Under the pieces are notes generated by a model. The model was not told where the DNA came from and ran no database searches. It saw nothing but the letters and a program-made list of their open reading frames with translations. The translations under genes and the position numbers were made by a program. A DNA stretch of 64,000 nucleotides, taken from assembly GCA_014379625.1 (NCBI GenBank), contig JACMLJ010000010.1:1-64000 (forward strand), in the 5' to 3' direction. The stretch is from Ferruginibacter sp. (lineage in GTDB: Bacteria; Bacteroidota; Bacteroidia; Chitinophagales; Chitinophagaceae). Shown here one piece after another: positions 37,624 through 46,434 of this stretch (the first letter of the stretch is position 1; each line of letters starts with the position of its first letter).

Positions 37624-38538
37624 ATGCAGGCACAATCATTCATAAAAAAACTTTTATTCGCTTTCCTTACCAGCTTTTGCTTACTGCATATTTGTATCGG
37701 GCAAACCTATACCCATATTTATTATTTTGATAAAGATCTCGCTGTTACAAAAGAACGTGACGCAATTGTAATTGGAAAAGGGTTTAAAGAAGAAGGGTTA
37801 TACAGGCTTGATTATTTTGGCAGGCAGGAAGGCGAATTATTTTTATTTGCTCATTTCATTGACTCTTCACTGAAGCTATTGCAGGGGCCATCTACCCGGT
37901 TTCATAAAAATGGTCGGGTTGAAAACCAGGGTAATTTCCTAAACGATCAGAAAGACGGCCTGTGGCAATCATGGGATAACAAGGGTCTAAAAAAAGATTC
38001 GGCAATTTACCAGCATGGCAAAGCTATCAGGGTAGCTGTATTTAAGTATAATAAAAATGGAATGGTAAATTATTATTCCCTTAAAGATAGTCTTGCGGAT
38101 ACCTTTACAACGATTTCGTACAACGACAAAGGGATACTAACCAGCGAGGTTTTTTTTAAAGGGCAATTGGGTATTCTAAAAACTTATGACTCCGGAACTG
38201 TAAAATTGGATTCACTGTATACCAGGGAAGAACGGGAAGCTGCATTTGTTGGTGGCCAGGCTGCCTGGATCAGGTATCTTCAAAAAAATCTTAATGCTAA
38301 TACGCCCGTCAATAATCGTTCCCCCAGGGGAAAGTTCCAGGTTATGGTAAAATTTATAGTAGCAAAGGATGGCAGCATTAGTGAGGTAATACCACAAACA
38401 AAATTCGGTTATGGAATGGAAGATGAAGTAGTCAGAATTATTAAAAACGGGCCAAAATGGGAACCGGCTGTTCAATATGGGCGTAAGGTAAATGCCTACC
38501 GAAGGCAACCGGTTACTTTTATCGTGGAGCCGTATTGA
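37624..38538 (+). CDS. TonB C-terminal domain protein with toxin/MORN-like repeats
   Basis: A 304-residue exported protein. After a signal peptide (FIKKLLFAFLTSFCLLHICI) there is a region of MORN-like variant repeats (GPSTRFHKNGRVENQGNFLN, DGLWQSWDNKGLKKDS), as in many Bacteroidota energy-transducer-like proteins. A TonB C-terminal domain (GKFQVMVKFIVAKDGSISEV...EPAVQYGRKVNAYRRQPVTF) ends it. It has no long Pro-rich span, so it may be a TonB-like protein with a local role. Starts at 37588 and 37624 are both ATG; 37624 gives a better signal peptide, but the -7-like box at 37569-37576 allows either. Confidence 0.75.
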   Translation: MQAQSFIKKLLFAFLTSFCLLHICIGQTYTHIYYFDKDLAVTKERDAIVIGKGFKEEGLYRLDYFGRQEGELFLFAHFIDSSLKLLQGPSTRFHKNGRVENQGNFLNDQKDGLWQSWDNKGLKKDSAIYQHGKAIRVAVFKYNKNGMVNYYSLKDSLADTFTTISYNDKGILTSEVFFKGQLGILKTYDSGTVKLDSLYTREEREAAFVGGQAAWIRYLQKNLNANTPVNNRSPRGKFQVMVKFIVAKDGSISEVIPQTKFGYGMEDEVVRIIKNGPKWEPAVQYGRKVNAYRRQPVTFIVEPY

Positions 38539-38687
38539 TAAATGGTTTGCCTCGTTGCTTCCGGCTTTTAATAAACCTTCCGGAATTTTTATCTACAGGT
38601 GATTTAATTATTGCAAGCCGGGAATAAAATACTTCATTTTTAAATAGCTCTTTGGTGTTAATATGCGTATGAAAATAAGGTGCCAGA

Positions 38688-38726
38688 AATAAAAACGGGC
38701 GCTGTAAACCAGTGCCCGTTTTTATT
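38688..38726. terminator. Bidirectional terminator between convergent genes
   Basis: AATAAAAACGGGC (38688-38700) and GCCCGTTTTTATT (38714-38726) are perfect 13-bp arms around 13 nt. It serves the TonB-like gene (+) and the response regulator (-). Confidence 0.85.
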
Positions 38727-38740
38727 ATGTTTTGAAACCA

Positions 38741-39436
38741 TTAAGCTGCTACCAGCCTGAATCCGTTGCCATGTATATTAACAATTTCAATCGTACTGTC
38801 TTCTTTTAAATATTTGCGCAGCTTGGCGATATAAACATCCATACTGCGCCCGTTAAAATAAGTATCGCTACCCCATATTTTCTTTAACGCGGCTTCCCTT
38901 GATAACAAATCATTTTTATACTCGCACAACATTTTCAGTAACTCATTCTCTTTGGGAGATAACACCTGTATCTTTCCGTCGAAGGTTAACTCCCTCAAGC
39001 GGGGGTTAAAATGATATTTACCCATATCAAACTCAGCATTCACTTCCTCCCGGTGCATCTCTTCATTGCGTTTTAAGATGGCTTTTATTTTCAACAATAA
39101 TACTTCACTGTCAAACGGTTTGGTGATATAATCATCTGCCCCCAGTTTGTAGCCCTGTATAATATCATCCTTCATTGTTTTAGCCGAAAGAAAAAACAGG
39201 GGTACATCAGGATTAATGTCGCGTACTTCTTCCGCCAATGCAAAGCCATCCATATTCGGCATCATTACATCCAACAGGCAAATATCAAACTTTTCCCGCT
39301 GAAAAGCCGCAAGCCCAAGACGGCCATCTCTTTCAAGGATCACTTCATAATCATTCAACTCCAGGTAGTTTTTTAATACCATTCCGAGGTTAGTATCGTC
39401 TTCACACAATAATATTTTGGGTTTTGCTGTTTCCAT
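38741..39436 (-). CDS. OmpR-family response regulator, RprY-like
   Basis: A 231-residue two-domain regulator. The receiver (1-120) has acidic residues EDD at 12-14, phospho-acceptor Asp56 (LLDVMMP) and the conserved ADDYITKPF. The winged-helix output (about 130-230) has LSPKENELLKMLCEYKNDLL and YFNGRSMDVYIAKLRKYLKE. It closely resembles RprY of Bacteroides, from memory. No kinase gene is adjacent. A terminator shared with the TonB-like gene lies just after the stop. Confidence 0.88.
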   Translation of the reverse strand: METAKPKILLCEDDTNLGMVLKNYLELNDYEVILERDGRLGLAAFQREKFDICLLDVMMPNMDGFALAEEVRDINPDVPLFFLSAKTMKDDIIQGYKLGADDYITKPFDSEVLLLKIKAILKRNEEMHREEVNAEFDMGKYHFNPRLRELTFDGKIQVLSPKENELLKMLCEYKNDLLSREAALKKIWGSDTYFNGRSMDVYIAKLRKYLKEDSTIEIVNIHGNGFRLVAA

Positions 39437-39558
39437 GTTTTACAAGTTTAATGGCAAATAAAATTAATTCAGAATTGATGCAGCGAATATAATGCCTATT
39501 TTTTTGTTAAAGGTTGTTTTGCATCGGGTAAAAATAATTTAAAACATGTTCAGCTACA

Positions 39559-39586
39559 GGTGAATGGTCAATGGTGAATGGTCAAT
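39559..39586. repeat. Tandem duplication of a 14-bp unit
   Basis: GGTGAATGGTCAAT occurs twice in immediate succession. Similar GTGAATGGTCAATG strings occur in intergenic DNA of Bacteroidota, from memory. It lies between the response regulator and the M16 peptidase terminator. Confidence 0.6.
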
Positions 39587-39637
39587 AATTCACGCGTTTT
39601 TTTCTGTACCAGGGCTGTTCAGTACCGCGTGCATTGA

Positions 39638-39673
39638 CAAAAAAAACCGCCTCATTTTTTAATAATGAAGCGG
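39638..39673 (-). terminator. Terminator of the M16 peptidase operon
   Basis: CCGCCTCATT (39647-39656) and AATGAAGCGG (39664-39673) pair with one mismatch. On the minus strand a long T-run (complement of 39638-39646) follows, 24 nt after the stop of the peptidase gene. Confidence 0.75.
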
Positions 39674-39697
39674 CCTGTTTGTATAATTTGAAAATGG

Positions 39698-41794
39698 CTA
39701 TTTAAAATCTATTGCCGTTACGCCTTCATTCAATTTGATGGCAGTATACTTTAATGGAATTTCCTGGCCGCCGATAGTCCTTGTTACTTCTGTTGGTAAT
39801 AACAGCGTCCCTGTTTTTTTATAATTTTTATACTCCACTGTCACTGGTACTTCACTATCTTCCTGCACGGCAGTAGTTTCTTCTTTGAGCAACAGTCCGG
39901 TCTTTACAGCATACTCCTGCACCGATGTTCTTCCGCTTGGCATTACAACTTTTAACTGGTAAGTGTCTTCATCGGCTATTTTACCGGTACCGAGATAATC
40001 TGTTTTATAGTCAGCGCTGGTGATATAATACAATTGCGGGATAACCCCTTTTTCATCCATCGCTTCCCTGACTTCCTTTTCTGTTAAATCTTTTTTTTGG
40101 GGGCCCTGCTGCTGAAAACCCGATTTGCCATCGAATACAGATTTCATTACCGTTACCGCACCCATTTTTATTTCTGTAACCTGCATGTTGGGATTCATTT
40201 TTTTCTCTGTGCCTTCAAAAGTTCTGCCCATCATGTCCAATCCGATTACAGAGGATATTGTTTGAATTTTCATAACTTCTTCCTTTCCGCCGATGGCCTT
40301 TAAATAGCTGGCTACAATTTCCGCTGCAGATATCTTGTCTGTGGTTTTATCTGTTTCATTTACTTTTTTATCAACTGGCTTTTCTATGATGGGATCTGCA
40401 TACCGGTCATACTTTTTTACCGGGTAACCTAACCGCATTAATTTTGGTAAAATTTTATCTCCGTTACCGACAATAACGATCCGCGAATTGCTTTCATTAA
40501 AATAAGTTTTGGCTACATTTTTCAGATCATCCAAACTAACACTGTTTATTTTTTGCAAATAAGTTCTGTAAAAATCTTTGGGTAAATTATTAATCAAAAT
40601 ATTGCCGGCATAGGTAGCTGTACGCGCAGGGTCTTCCATACCCAAAGCAAAAGAGCCATTGTATTTTGCTTTGGCAATATCAAGTTCTTCCGGGGTTATC
40701 TTTCCATCCCGCATATTTAATATTTCACTGAATATTTCTGCGGCCGCACTGTCTACTTTATCGGTACGCACTGCCGCGCTTGCAGTAAACAGGCTTTGAA
40801 AACGACCACTGCCAATTCTTGAATAACTCCCATAAGTGAAACCATGCTTTTCCCTTAGGTTCATAAACAATTTGCCATCTGCCCCGCCGCCCAATATTTG
40901 ATTGGCCAGCAGTAAAGCATGATAATCTTTATTGTTCATTGGATTATTTACGATGTTACCAATATTCAATTCGCCCTGAACGGCAGTGGGAACATCCACA
41001 AAATCAATTTCTGTTTTTACCGGATTTTCAACAAGCGGAAAAGCGGGCAGGGTTAACTTTTTCCCCGTCCAGTTTCCAAATGCATTTGTGGCCAGTGTTT
41101 TTGCAACTGCCGGCGTAATATCACCCACAAAAGTTAAATAAGAACGCGATGGGGTAATGTAGTTTTTATAGGCTTCTTTTACATCATTCAATGTTAACCC
41201 CTTTACACTTTCTTCGGTAGTAAATTCACCAAGGGCTGTATGCTTGCCAAAACTTAAAGCCTGGTTAACTCTTGCTGCAATGGCGGGAACACTTTTTTCA
41301 TCTGTTTTTAAACCCGTGATGGTGAGTGATTTTAATTTATCGAAAGCGGCCGGAGGGAAAGAAGGATTTTTTATACCATCTGCCATCAGGTTAAATGCTT
41401 TTTCAAAATACCTTGTCAGTGCGCTGGCCGAGCCACCGGCTGCATAGAGGTTTACCTCAGCGCCCATGATATCCACCGCTTCGTCAAACTTATCCTTGGA
41501 CATTGAAGTAGTACCCTCACCCAACATCTGGCCCATCAAATCCAGTAGTCCCGCTTTTTTCCCTTCCAGTACCGGCCCTGCATCGATCGTTAATGAAGCC
41601 GTTACTTTTGGTAATTTGTGGTTCTCCACCACTAATACCGTCATCCCGTTGGGAAGGGTAAATATTACCGGGTCTTTTATTGAAACTACCGGCGCTACCC
41701 CGGCGGCAGGTTTTCTTGATCTGTCAACTTTTACCTGTGTAAATCCATGTTGTATACAAACAACACTCAATGCAACTATGATTAATTTTTTCAT
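39698..41794 (-). CDS. M16 peptidase, zinc-site-lacking subunit with extra C-terminal domain
   Basis: A 698-residue exported protein (signal MKKLIIVALSVVCIQHGFTQ) of the M16 insulinase family. The N-terminal M16 repeat has no HXXEH: at the expected place it reads GLLDLMGQMLGEGTTSMSKD, so this is the inactive partner. The C-terminal repeat keeps the Arg/Tyr-type segment NLREKHGFTYGSYSRI used in the partner's active site. From about residue 500 onward is an extra 200-residue domain (KAIGGKEEVMKIQTISS, YYITSADYKTDYLGTGKIAD) like the LolA/LolB-like domain on such proteins. It follows the active M16 gene by 54 nt in one operon. Confidence 0.85.
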   Translation of the reverse strand: MKKLIIVALSVVCIQHGFTQVKVDRSRKPAAGVAPVVSIKDPVIFTLPNGMTVLVVENHKLPKVTASLTIDAGPVLEGKKAGLLDLMGQMLGEGTTSMSKDKFDEAVDIMGAEVNLYAAGGSASALTRYFEKAFNLMADGIKNPSFPPAAFDKLKSLTITGLKTDEKSVPAIAARVNQALSFGKHTALGEFTTEESVKGLTLNDVKEAYKNYITPSRSYLTFVGDITPAVAKTLATNAFGNWTGKKLTLPAFPLVENPVKTEIDFVDVPTAVQGELNIGNIVNNPMNNKDYHALLLANQILGGGADGKLFMNLREKHGFTYGSYSRIGSGRFQSLFTASAAVRTDKVDSAAAEIFSEILNMRDGKITPEELDIAKAKYNGSFALGMEDPARTATYAGNILINNLPKDFYRTYLQKINSVSLDDLKNVAKTYFNESNSRIVIVGNGDKILPKLMRLGYPVKKYDRYADPIIEKPVDKKVNETDKTTDKISAAEIVASYLKAIGGKEEVMKIQTISSVIGLDMMGRTFEGTEKKMNPNMQVTEIKMGAVTVMKSVFDGKSGFQQQGPQKKDLTEKEVREAMDEKGVIPQLYYITSADYKTDYLGTGKIADEDTYQLKVVMPSGRTSVQEYAVKTGLLLKEETTAVQEDSEVPVTVEYKNYKKTGTLLLPTEVTRTIGGQEIPLKYTAIKLNEGVTAIDFK

Positions 41795-41848
41795 GCAATA
41801 TATTTTATAAGCTATAATAGGTTAGAAAGAAAGCCGGCTGCTGGCGAA

Positions 41849-43156
41849 TTATTTTTTGGGTAAATAGTACAGGACTACCCGTTGATTTTTGTTGAGGTAT
41901 TTTTTTGCTACCTCCTGTATATCCTCCCTAGTTATCTTCCTTATTTCTTCCAGTTCGGTATTAATGTTATTGGTGTTTTTATAATAGGTAAACCCATTGG
42001 CAAGGTTTTCCGCAACTCCCAGCATTTTACTGTTTTTGCCTATAAATTCATTTTCAAACTGGTTTTGCAATTTGGTAAACTCCACTTCGGTAATAAGGGT
42101 GGTTTGCAATTTTACCACTTCCTCATCCATGTCATTTAATAGGGTATCCAAAGGCGTGTCATTATTCGGTAAGGCATACATAATGTAGGCCCCATAATCT
42201 TCCAGCGAATAATTAAACGAGCCTACCTGGAGGGAATTCTTTTTATCATCTACCATTTTCTTAAACATACGGCTGCTGTTGCCCTGGCTTAATACGGCAG
42301 AAGCCATTCCCAATGCTTTTGATTCCTTACTGGTTTCACCGGGCACCCGGTAAGCCGCTAATATAGCAGGCACCTGGATATTGCTGTCATAAGCTGTATC
42401 AATAATTTCTTTTGAAATGGGATCTTCTTTGGCCATTGTTCTTGTGATCGGCACCCCGGCCGGGATATCAGCAAAATAATTTTCTACCATGGTTTTTGTC
42501 TTGGCAATATCAATATCACCTGCAATTACCAGTACCGCGTTATTGGGGGTATAATATTTTTTGTTAAAGGCCTTAAATTCATCCAATGTAGCTGCGTCAA
42601 GGTCTGCCATGCTTCCGATAGGTGACCAATTATACGGATGTTTGGTAAATAAGCGTTTCATTGTTTCACCCACTAGGCTTCCATAGGGCTGGTTATCAAC
42701 CCGCATCCTTTTTTCTTCTTTAACTACTTCATTCTGCGTTTTTACGCCAATCTCGTTTATGACCGGGTGCATCATACGTTCGCTTTCTAACCAGATACCC
42801 GTTGCCAGTTGGTTAGAGGGAAATAATTCATAATAAAAAGTACGGTCCTGGGTGGTATTGGCATTATTTTGCCCGCCATTGCTGCTTACAATTTTCATAA
42901 ACTCGCCGCGCTTTACATTTTTCGTGCCCTCAAACAACAGGTGTTCAAAAAAGTGCGCAAAGCCGGTACGTTTAAGCTGCTCATCTTTGCTGCCAACATG
43001 ATACATAACAGCAACCGCTACCACCGGGGCCGTTTTATCCTGGTGCAAAATAACATGTAAACCGTTTTTCAAATTGTACTCGGTATAAGCCACTTTCTGT
43101 GCCACTACTGAAAAGGTAGTCAACACCATTAAAAGGGAAAAGATGCTTGTCTTCAT
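41849..43156 (-). CDS. M16 peptidase, zinc-containing active subunit
   Basis: A 435-residue exported M16 metallopeptidase (signal MKTSIFSLLMVLTTFSVVAQ). The inverted zinc motif HFFEH is at 68-72, and a downstream Glu in KTQNEVVKEEKRMR completes the site. Two M16 domains follow in the usual order. Family members degrade small proteins and peptides as heterodimers with an inactive partner, here the next gene. It is likely periplasmic. A perfect -7 box precedes it. Confidence 0.9.
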   Translation of the reverse strand: MKTSIFSLLMVLTTFSVVAQKVAYTEYNLKNGLHVILHQDKTAPVVAVAVMYHVGSKDEQLKRTGFAHFFEHLLFEGTKNVKRGEFMKIVSSNGGQNNANTTQDRTFYYELFPSNQLATGIWLESERMMHPVINEIGVKTQNEVVKEEKRMRVDNQPYGSLVGETMKRLFTKHPYNWSPIGSMADLDAATLDEFKAFNKKYYTPNNAVLVIAGDIDIAKTKTMVENYFADIPAGVPITRTMAKEDPISKEIIDTAYDSNIQVPAILAAYRVPGETSKESKALGMASAVLSQGNSSRMFKKMVDDKKNSLQVGSFNYSLEDYGAYIMYALPNNDTPLDTLLNDMDEEVVKLQTTLITEVEFTKLQNQFENEFIGKNSKMLGVAENLANGFTYYKNTNNINTELEEIRKITREDIQEVAKKYLNKNQRVVLYYLPKK

Positions 43157-43176
43157 ATTTTTATTTTATTGAGGGT

Positions 43177-43184
43177 CAAATGTA
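43177..43184 (-). promoter_or_regulatory. -7 box of the M16 peptidase operon
   Basis: Minus-strand TACATTTG matches TAnnTTTG; the start would be near 43170, about 14 nt before the ATG. Confidence 0.6.
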
Positions 43185-43264
43185 GGTTGTTATGACGTAG
43201 ATTGAAAAGAAAGTGCTTTTTTTTGATAAGTGGTAAATAAAAAGTTTTTTTGTAATTTTAAATT

Positions 43265-43804
43265 ATGCGCGGCCTGATTAAAATAAAGGATAAAATCCCC
43301 CGGACTGCGGTGGAGCTATTCGAACTACTACCTGAAGGGATTTTGTGTGAAGTAATTGAAAACACTTTGTATATGACTCCGGCACCCGATTTTTTTCACC
43401 AGGAACTAAGTGGTGATTTGTGTTCATCGATTCTTATCGAGGTAAAGAAAACAAATGCGGGCAAATGTGTAGCCGCACCCGTGGATGTTTTCTTGGATAT
43501 TAAAAACGCTTTCCAACCGGATATACTTTTTATTGCCAAAGAGAATTTGGGTATAATTAAAGATGGAAAAATCAGGGGCGCCCCTGATATGATCATAGAA
43601 ATTTTATCTCCCGGAAGTGCAAAACATGATAAAATTACCAAACGCATTGTGTATGAACGAAATGGCGTAAAAGAATATTTTATTGTAGATCCGGTATCCA
43701 AAGCAGTAATTACTTATTATCTCAAAAACAAAAAATTTGAAAAGCAGGCGGATAAAAAAGGGAAACTAAAAAGCGGGTTATTGAAGAAAACATTTTCTTT
43801 TTAG
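43265..43804 (+). CDS. Uma2-family putative restriction endonuclease-fold protein
   Basis: A 179-residue Uma2 (DUF820) protein with the PD-(D/E)XK-like core: FQPDILFIAKENLG, APDMIIEILSPGSAKHDKIT and GVKEYFIVDPVSKAV. Family members are common as stand-alone genes; no biochemical role is settled. Between 43200 and the ATG there is an A/T-rich tract with no exact -7 box. It is divergent from the M16 operon. Confidence 0.85.
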   Translation: MRGLIKIKDKIPRTAVELFELLPEGILCEVIENTLYMTPAPDFFHQELSGDLCSSILIEVKKTNAGKCVAAPVDVFLDIKNAFQPDILFIAKENLGIIKDGKIRGAPDMIIEILSPGSAKHDKITKRIVYERNGVKEYFIVDPVSKAVITYYLKNKKFEKQADKKGKLKSGLLKKTFSF

Positions 43805-43961
43805 GCCATGAGTTTTTTTGTAATACTGCTCATTTATTTTTTTAAAATGCCACGGGCTGGCACGCTACCATTTTTACGTACTCGTTACAATGCGCTAAAA
43901 CATTTGCTTTGCCTTACTACTTTCTGAGACGATTATATAAAAGTTTACTGCAATTATTAAG

Positions 43962-43994
43962 TTGTAGTTAATACTTCACCCCTTCGTAACTTTC
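43962..43994 (+). promoter_or_regulatory. Candidate promoter of the HerA-like gene
   Basis: TAACTTTC (43987-43994) matches TAnnTTTG except the last base, and TTG (43962-43964) lies 22 nt upstream. The start would be near 44000, 8 nt before the ATG. Confidence 0.45.
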
Positions 43995-44007
43995 CAAAAA
44001 TTATATA

Positions 44008-45564
44008 ATGTCCAATAAAGAAACTTTCATAGCGGCAATAAAAGAGGGATACACATTTAAAGGCGAATCTGTAAAAATAGGCGCCGCTGTTTTGGATGGG
44101 GAAGTAGTTACGGAGGCTTCCATCTATCTTCCCTTAAAAACAATGAACCGCCACGGATTGATTGCGGGTGCTACCGGTACCGGTAAAACGAAAACACTGC
44201 AGATGATCAGCGAATTTTTGAGCGATGCCAGCGTTCCTGTTTTATTGATGGATATAAAAGGTGACCTAAGTGGTATTGCCGAAATGGGTTCGGTGAATGA
44301 TAAAGTTAAAGACAGGTACCGGCAGTTAAGCATGGAATATACACCCGCCCAATTTACCGCAGAACTGATGACGCTCAGTAATCAAAAAGGAGTGCGTTTA
44401 AGGGCAACGGTGAGTGAGTTTGGCCCCGTATTGCTGAGTAAGATACTGGCTTTAAATGATACCCAGGGCGGTGTAGTGGCGATGATCTTTAAGTACTGCG
44501 ATGATGCAAAAATGCCTTTACTGGATCTGAAAGATTTTATTAAAGTATTGCAATACATCGGCGACGAAGGGAAAGGTGAACTGGAAAAGATATACGGAAA
44601 AATATCCACCACCAGTACCGGCACCATTTTACGAAAAGTGATTGAACTGCAGCAGCAGGGCGCAGATATGTTCTTTGGTGAAAAGAGTTTTGAAGTGGAT
44701 GACCTGATGCGGATTGACGAAATGGGCCGTGGCGTGATCAATGTTTTGCGGGTAACTGATTTACAGGACCGGCCAAAATTATTTTCCACCTTTATGCTGC
44801 AAATGATGGCGGAACTGTACGCCAGTTGCCCCGAGGAAGGTGACCTGGATAAACCTAAACTGGTAATGTTTATTGATGAAGCCCATTTGATTTTCCAGGA
44901 AGCCAGCAATGCTTTGCTGCAACAAATAGAAACAGTCATTAAACTGATCCGTTCCAAAGGGATTGGAATTTTCTTTTGCACTCAGAATCCAATGGATATC
45001 CCTCCAGGCGTACTGGGACAATTGGGTTTAAAAATCCAGCATGCATTGAGGGCGTTTACAGCCGTAGACAGAAAAGTGATCAAACAAACCGCGGAGAACT
45101 ATCCTGAAACCAGCTTTTATAAAACAGAAGACCTCATTACCCAACTGGGCATTGGGGAAGCATTGGTTACCATGCTGAACGAAAAAGGTATTCCTACACC
45201 GCTTGCACAGGTGATGTTATGCGCGCCACGCAGCCGGATGGATGTATTGACAGACGAAGAAATGGACGAGATTATCGGCAGGTCAAAACTGGCTGCAAAG
45301 TACAATCAAACAATAGACACAGAAAGTGCCTATGAAATACTGACCGCCAAATTGCAGGAAGCGGCTGAAAATGAACAGGTTTCCGAAGCAACAAAAAAAA
45401 CAAAAAAAACAGCAAAAGAGGAGCCCTCGGCATTTGAAAAAGTAGCTAACAATACCATTGTAAAAAGTATGGTACGTACTGCTGGTACCACTATCGTACG
45501 TTCCCTCTTAGGTGCACTGGGGCTTGGCGGCAGAAGCAGAAAGAAAAACAGTGGCTGGTTATAG
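44008..45564 (+). CDS. HerA-like ATPase (DUF853)
   Basis: A 518-residue FtsK/HerA-class ATPase of the DUF853 family. Walker A is GATGTGKT at 54-61 and Walker B is VMFIDEAHLIF. Also seen are GVINVLRVTDLQDRPKLFST, FFCTQNPMDIPPGVLGQLGL, and the C-terminal tail with Lys-rich linker and FEKVANNTIVKSMVRTAGTT, ending LGGRSRKKNSGWL. E. coli YjgR is a homologue. Proposed roles concern DNA translocation, but none is proven. It converges on rsmE with 52 nt between stops. Confidence 0.9.
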   Translation: MSNKETFIAAIKEGYTFKGESVKIGAAVLDGEVVTEASIYLPLKTMNRHGLIAGATGTGKTKTLQMISEFLSDASVPVLLMDIKGDLSGIAEMGSVNDKVKDRYRQLSMEYTPAQFTAELMTLSNQKGVRLRATVSEFGPVLLSKILALNDTQGGVVAMIFKYCDDAKMPLLDLKDFIKVLQYIGDEGKGELEKIYGKISTTSTGTILRKVIELQQQGADMFFGEKSFEVDDLMRIDEMGRGVINVLRVTDLQDRPKLFSTFMLQMMAELYASCPEEGDLDKPKLVMFIDEAHLIFQEASNALLQQIETVIKLIRSKGIGIFFCTQNPMDIPPGVLGQLGLKIQHALRAFTAVDRKVIKQTAENYPETSFYKTEDLITQLGIGEALVTMLNEKGIPTPLAQVMLCAPRSRMDVLTDEEMDEIIGRSKLAAKYNQTIDTESAYEILTAKLQEAAENEQVSEATKKTKKTAKEEPSAFEKVANNTIVKSMVRTAGTTIVRSLLGALGLGGRSRKKNSGWL

Positions 45565-45616
45565 CCTATAGGTAATCATTGGGGTTAAGAAATTTTATTA
45601 GTATGATTTTCGCTAG

Positions 45617-46330
45617 CTAAGCCAGGGATAATAGCGTAATGGCCACAACACCTGCCGTTTCTGTTCGCAATCTTGAATTACCCAATGCCACGGGCACAAA
45701 GTTATGCTGTAAAGCAAGCTCTATTTCGTCTATTGTAAAATCGCCTTCCGGTCCAATCAAAACTATTGAAGAATCTAAGGACCGGTAATTGTATAACGGA
45801 ATCCTGGTGTCATCATCTACGCAATGTGCAATAAATCTCTTTTCATCCATCCCTGCATTTATATTCTTTACAAAGGTTGTAAACTTTACCGGCTCATGCA
45901 ATTCAGGCAACCAGGTTTGTTGGGACTGTAGCATTGCGCTTATCAAAATACTGTTCATTCGCGCTATTCGAAAATGTTGTTTTTCCGTCCTGCTGCACAG
46001 CAGCGGCACTATTTCATATACCCCTATTTCTGTAGCTTTTTCTAAAAACCATTCAAAACGGTGAGCATTTTTTACCAGTGAAATGGCAATGGTGATCTTT
46101 TTGTCGGGCGCCGGTTGAAAAGCAGCGGAAATTACTTTAAGGGCGCAGTTCTTTTTATTATTATCGGCAATTTCAGCGATCAATAAATTTCCTTTACCAT
46201 CCGTTAATTGCACCTGCTCTCCATTTTGCATGCGGAGCACCTGCGCCACATGTTTGCTGGTTTCTTCATCTAGTACAAGTTCTGTAGCCGCGGGGCTAAT
46301 AGTTTCTTTATAAAAAATCGGGAGCGCCAT
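45617..46330 (-). CDS. rsmE: 16S rRNA (uracil-1498-N3) methyltransferase
   Basis: A 237-residue SPOUT methyltransferase that modifies U1498 of 16S rRNA using S-adenosylmethionine. Conserved segments are the N-terminal PUA-like part (EETSKHVAQVLRMQNGEQVQ) and the knotted C-terminus: EWFLEKATEIGVYEIVPLLC, VLIGPEGDFTIDEIELAL and LGNSRLRTETAGVVAI. Length is usual. It lies 104 nt downstream of dnaB on the same strand and may be cotranscribed. Confidence 0.93.
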   Translation of the reverse strand: MALPIFYKETISPAATELVLDEETSKHVAQVLRMQNGEQVQLTDGKGNLLIAEIADNNKKNCALKVISAAFQPAPDKKITIAISLVKNAHRFEWFLEKATEIGVYEIVPLLCSRTEKQHFRIARMNSILISAMLQSQQTWLPELHEPVKFTTFVKNINAGMDEKRFIAHCVDDDTRIPLYNYRSLDSSIVLIGPEGDFTIDEIELALQHNFVPVALGNSRLRTETAGVVAITLLSLA

Positions 46331-46434
46331 ATCAGTTAATTTTTCGATTCATTAACGGGGCTTTTCTGCCAACATAAATAAGGAATTAAATGGTAGTTTC
46401 TTTTTCTGACACCTTGTAAAATTTAAACTAAAAA

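Noticed and set aside
43807..43875. Short hairpins after the Uma2 gene (ATGAG/CTCAT and TGCCA/TGGCA)
   Set aside because: Five base pairs each; expected by chance.
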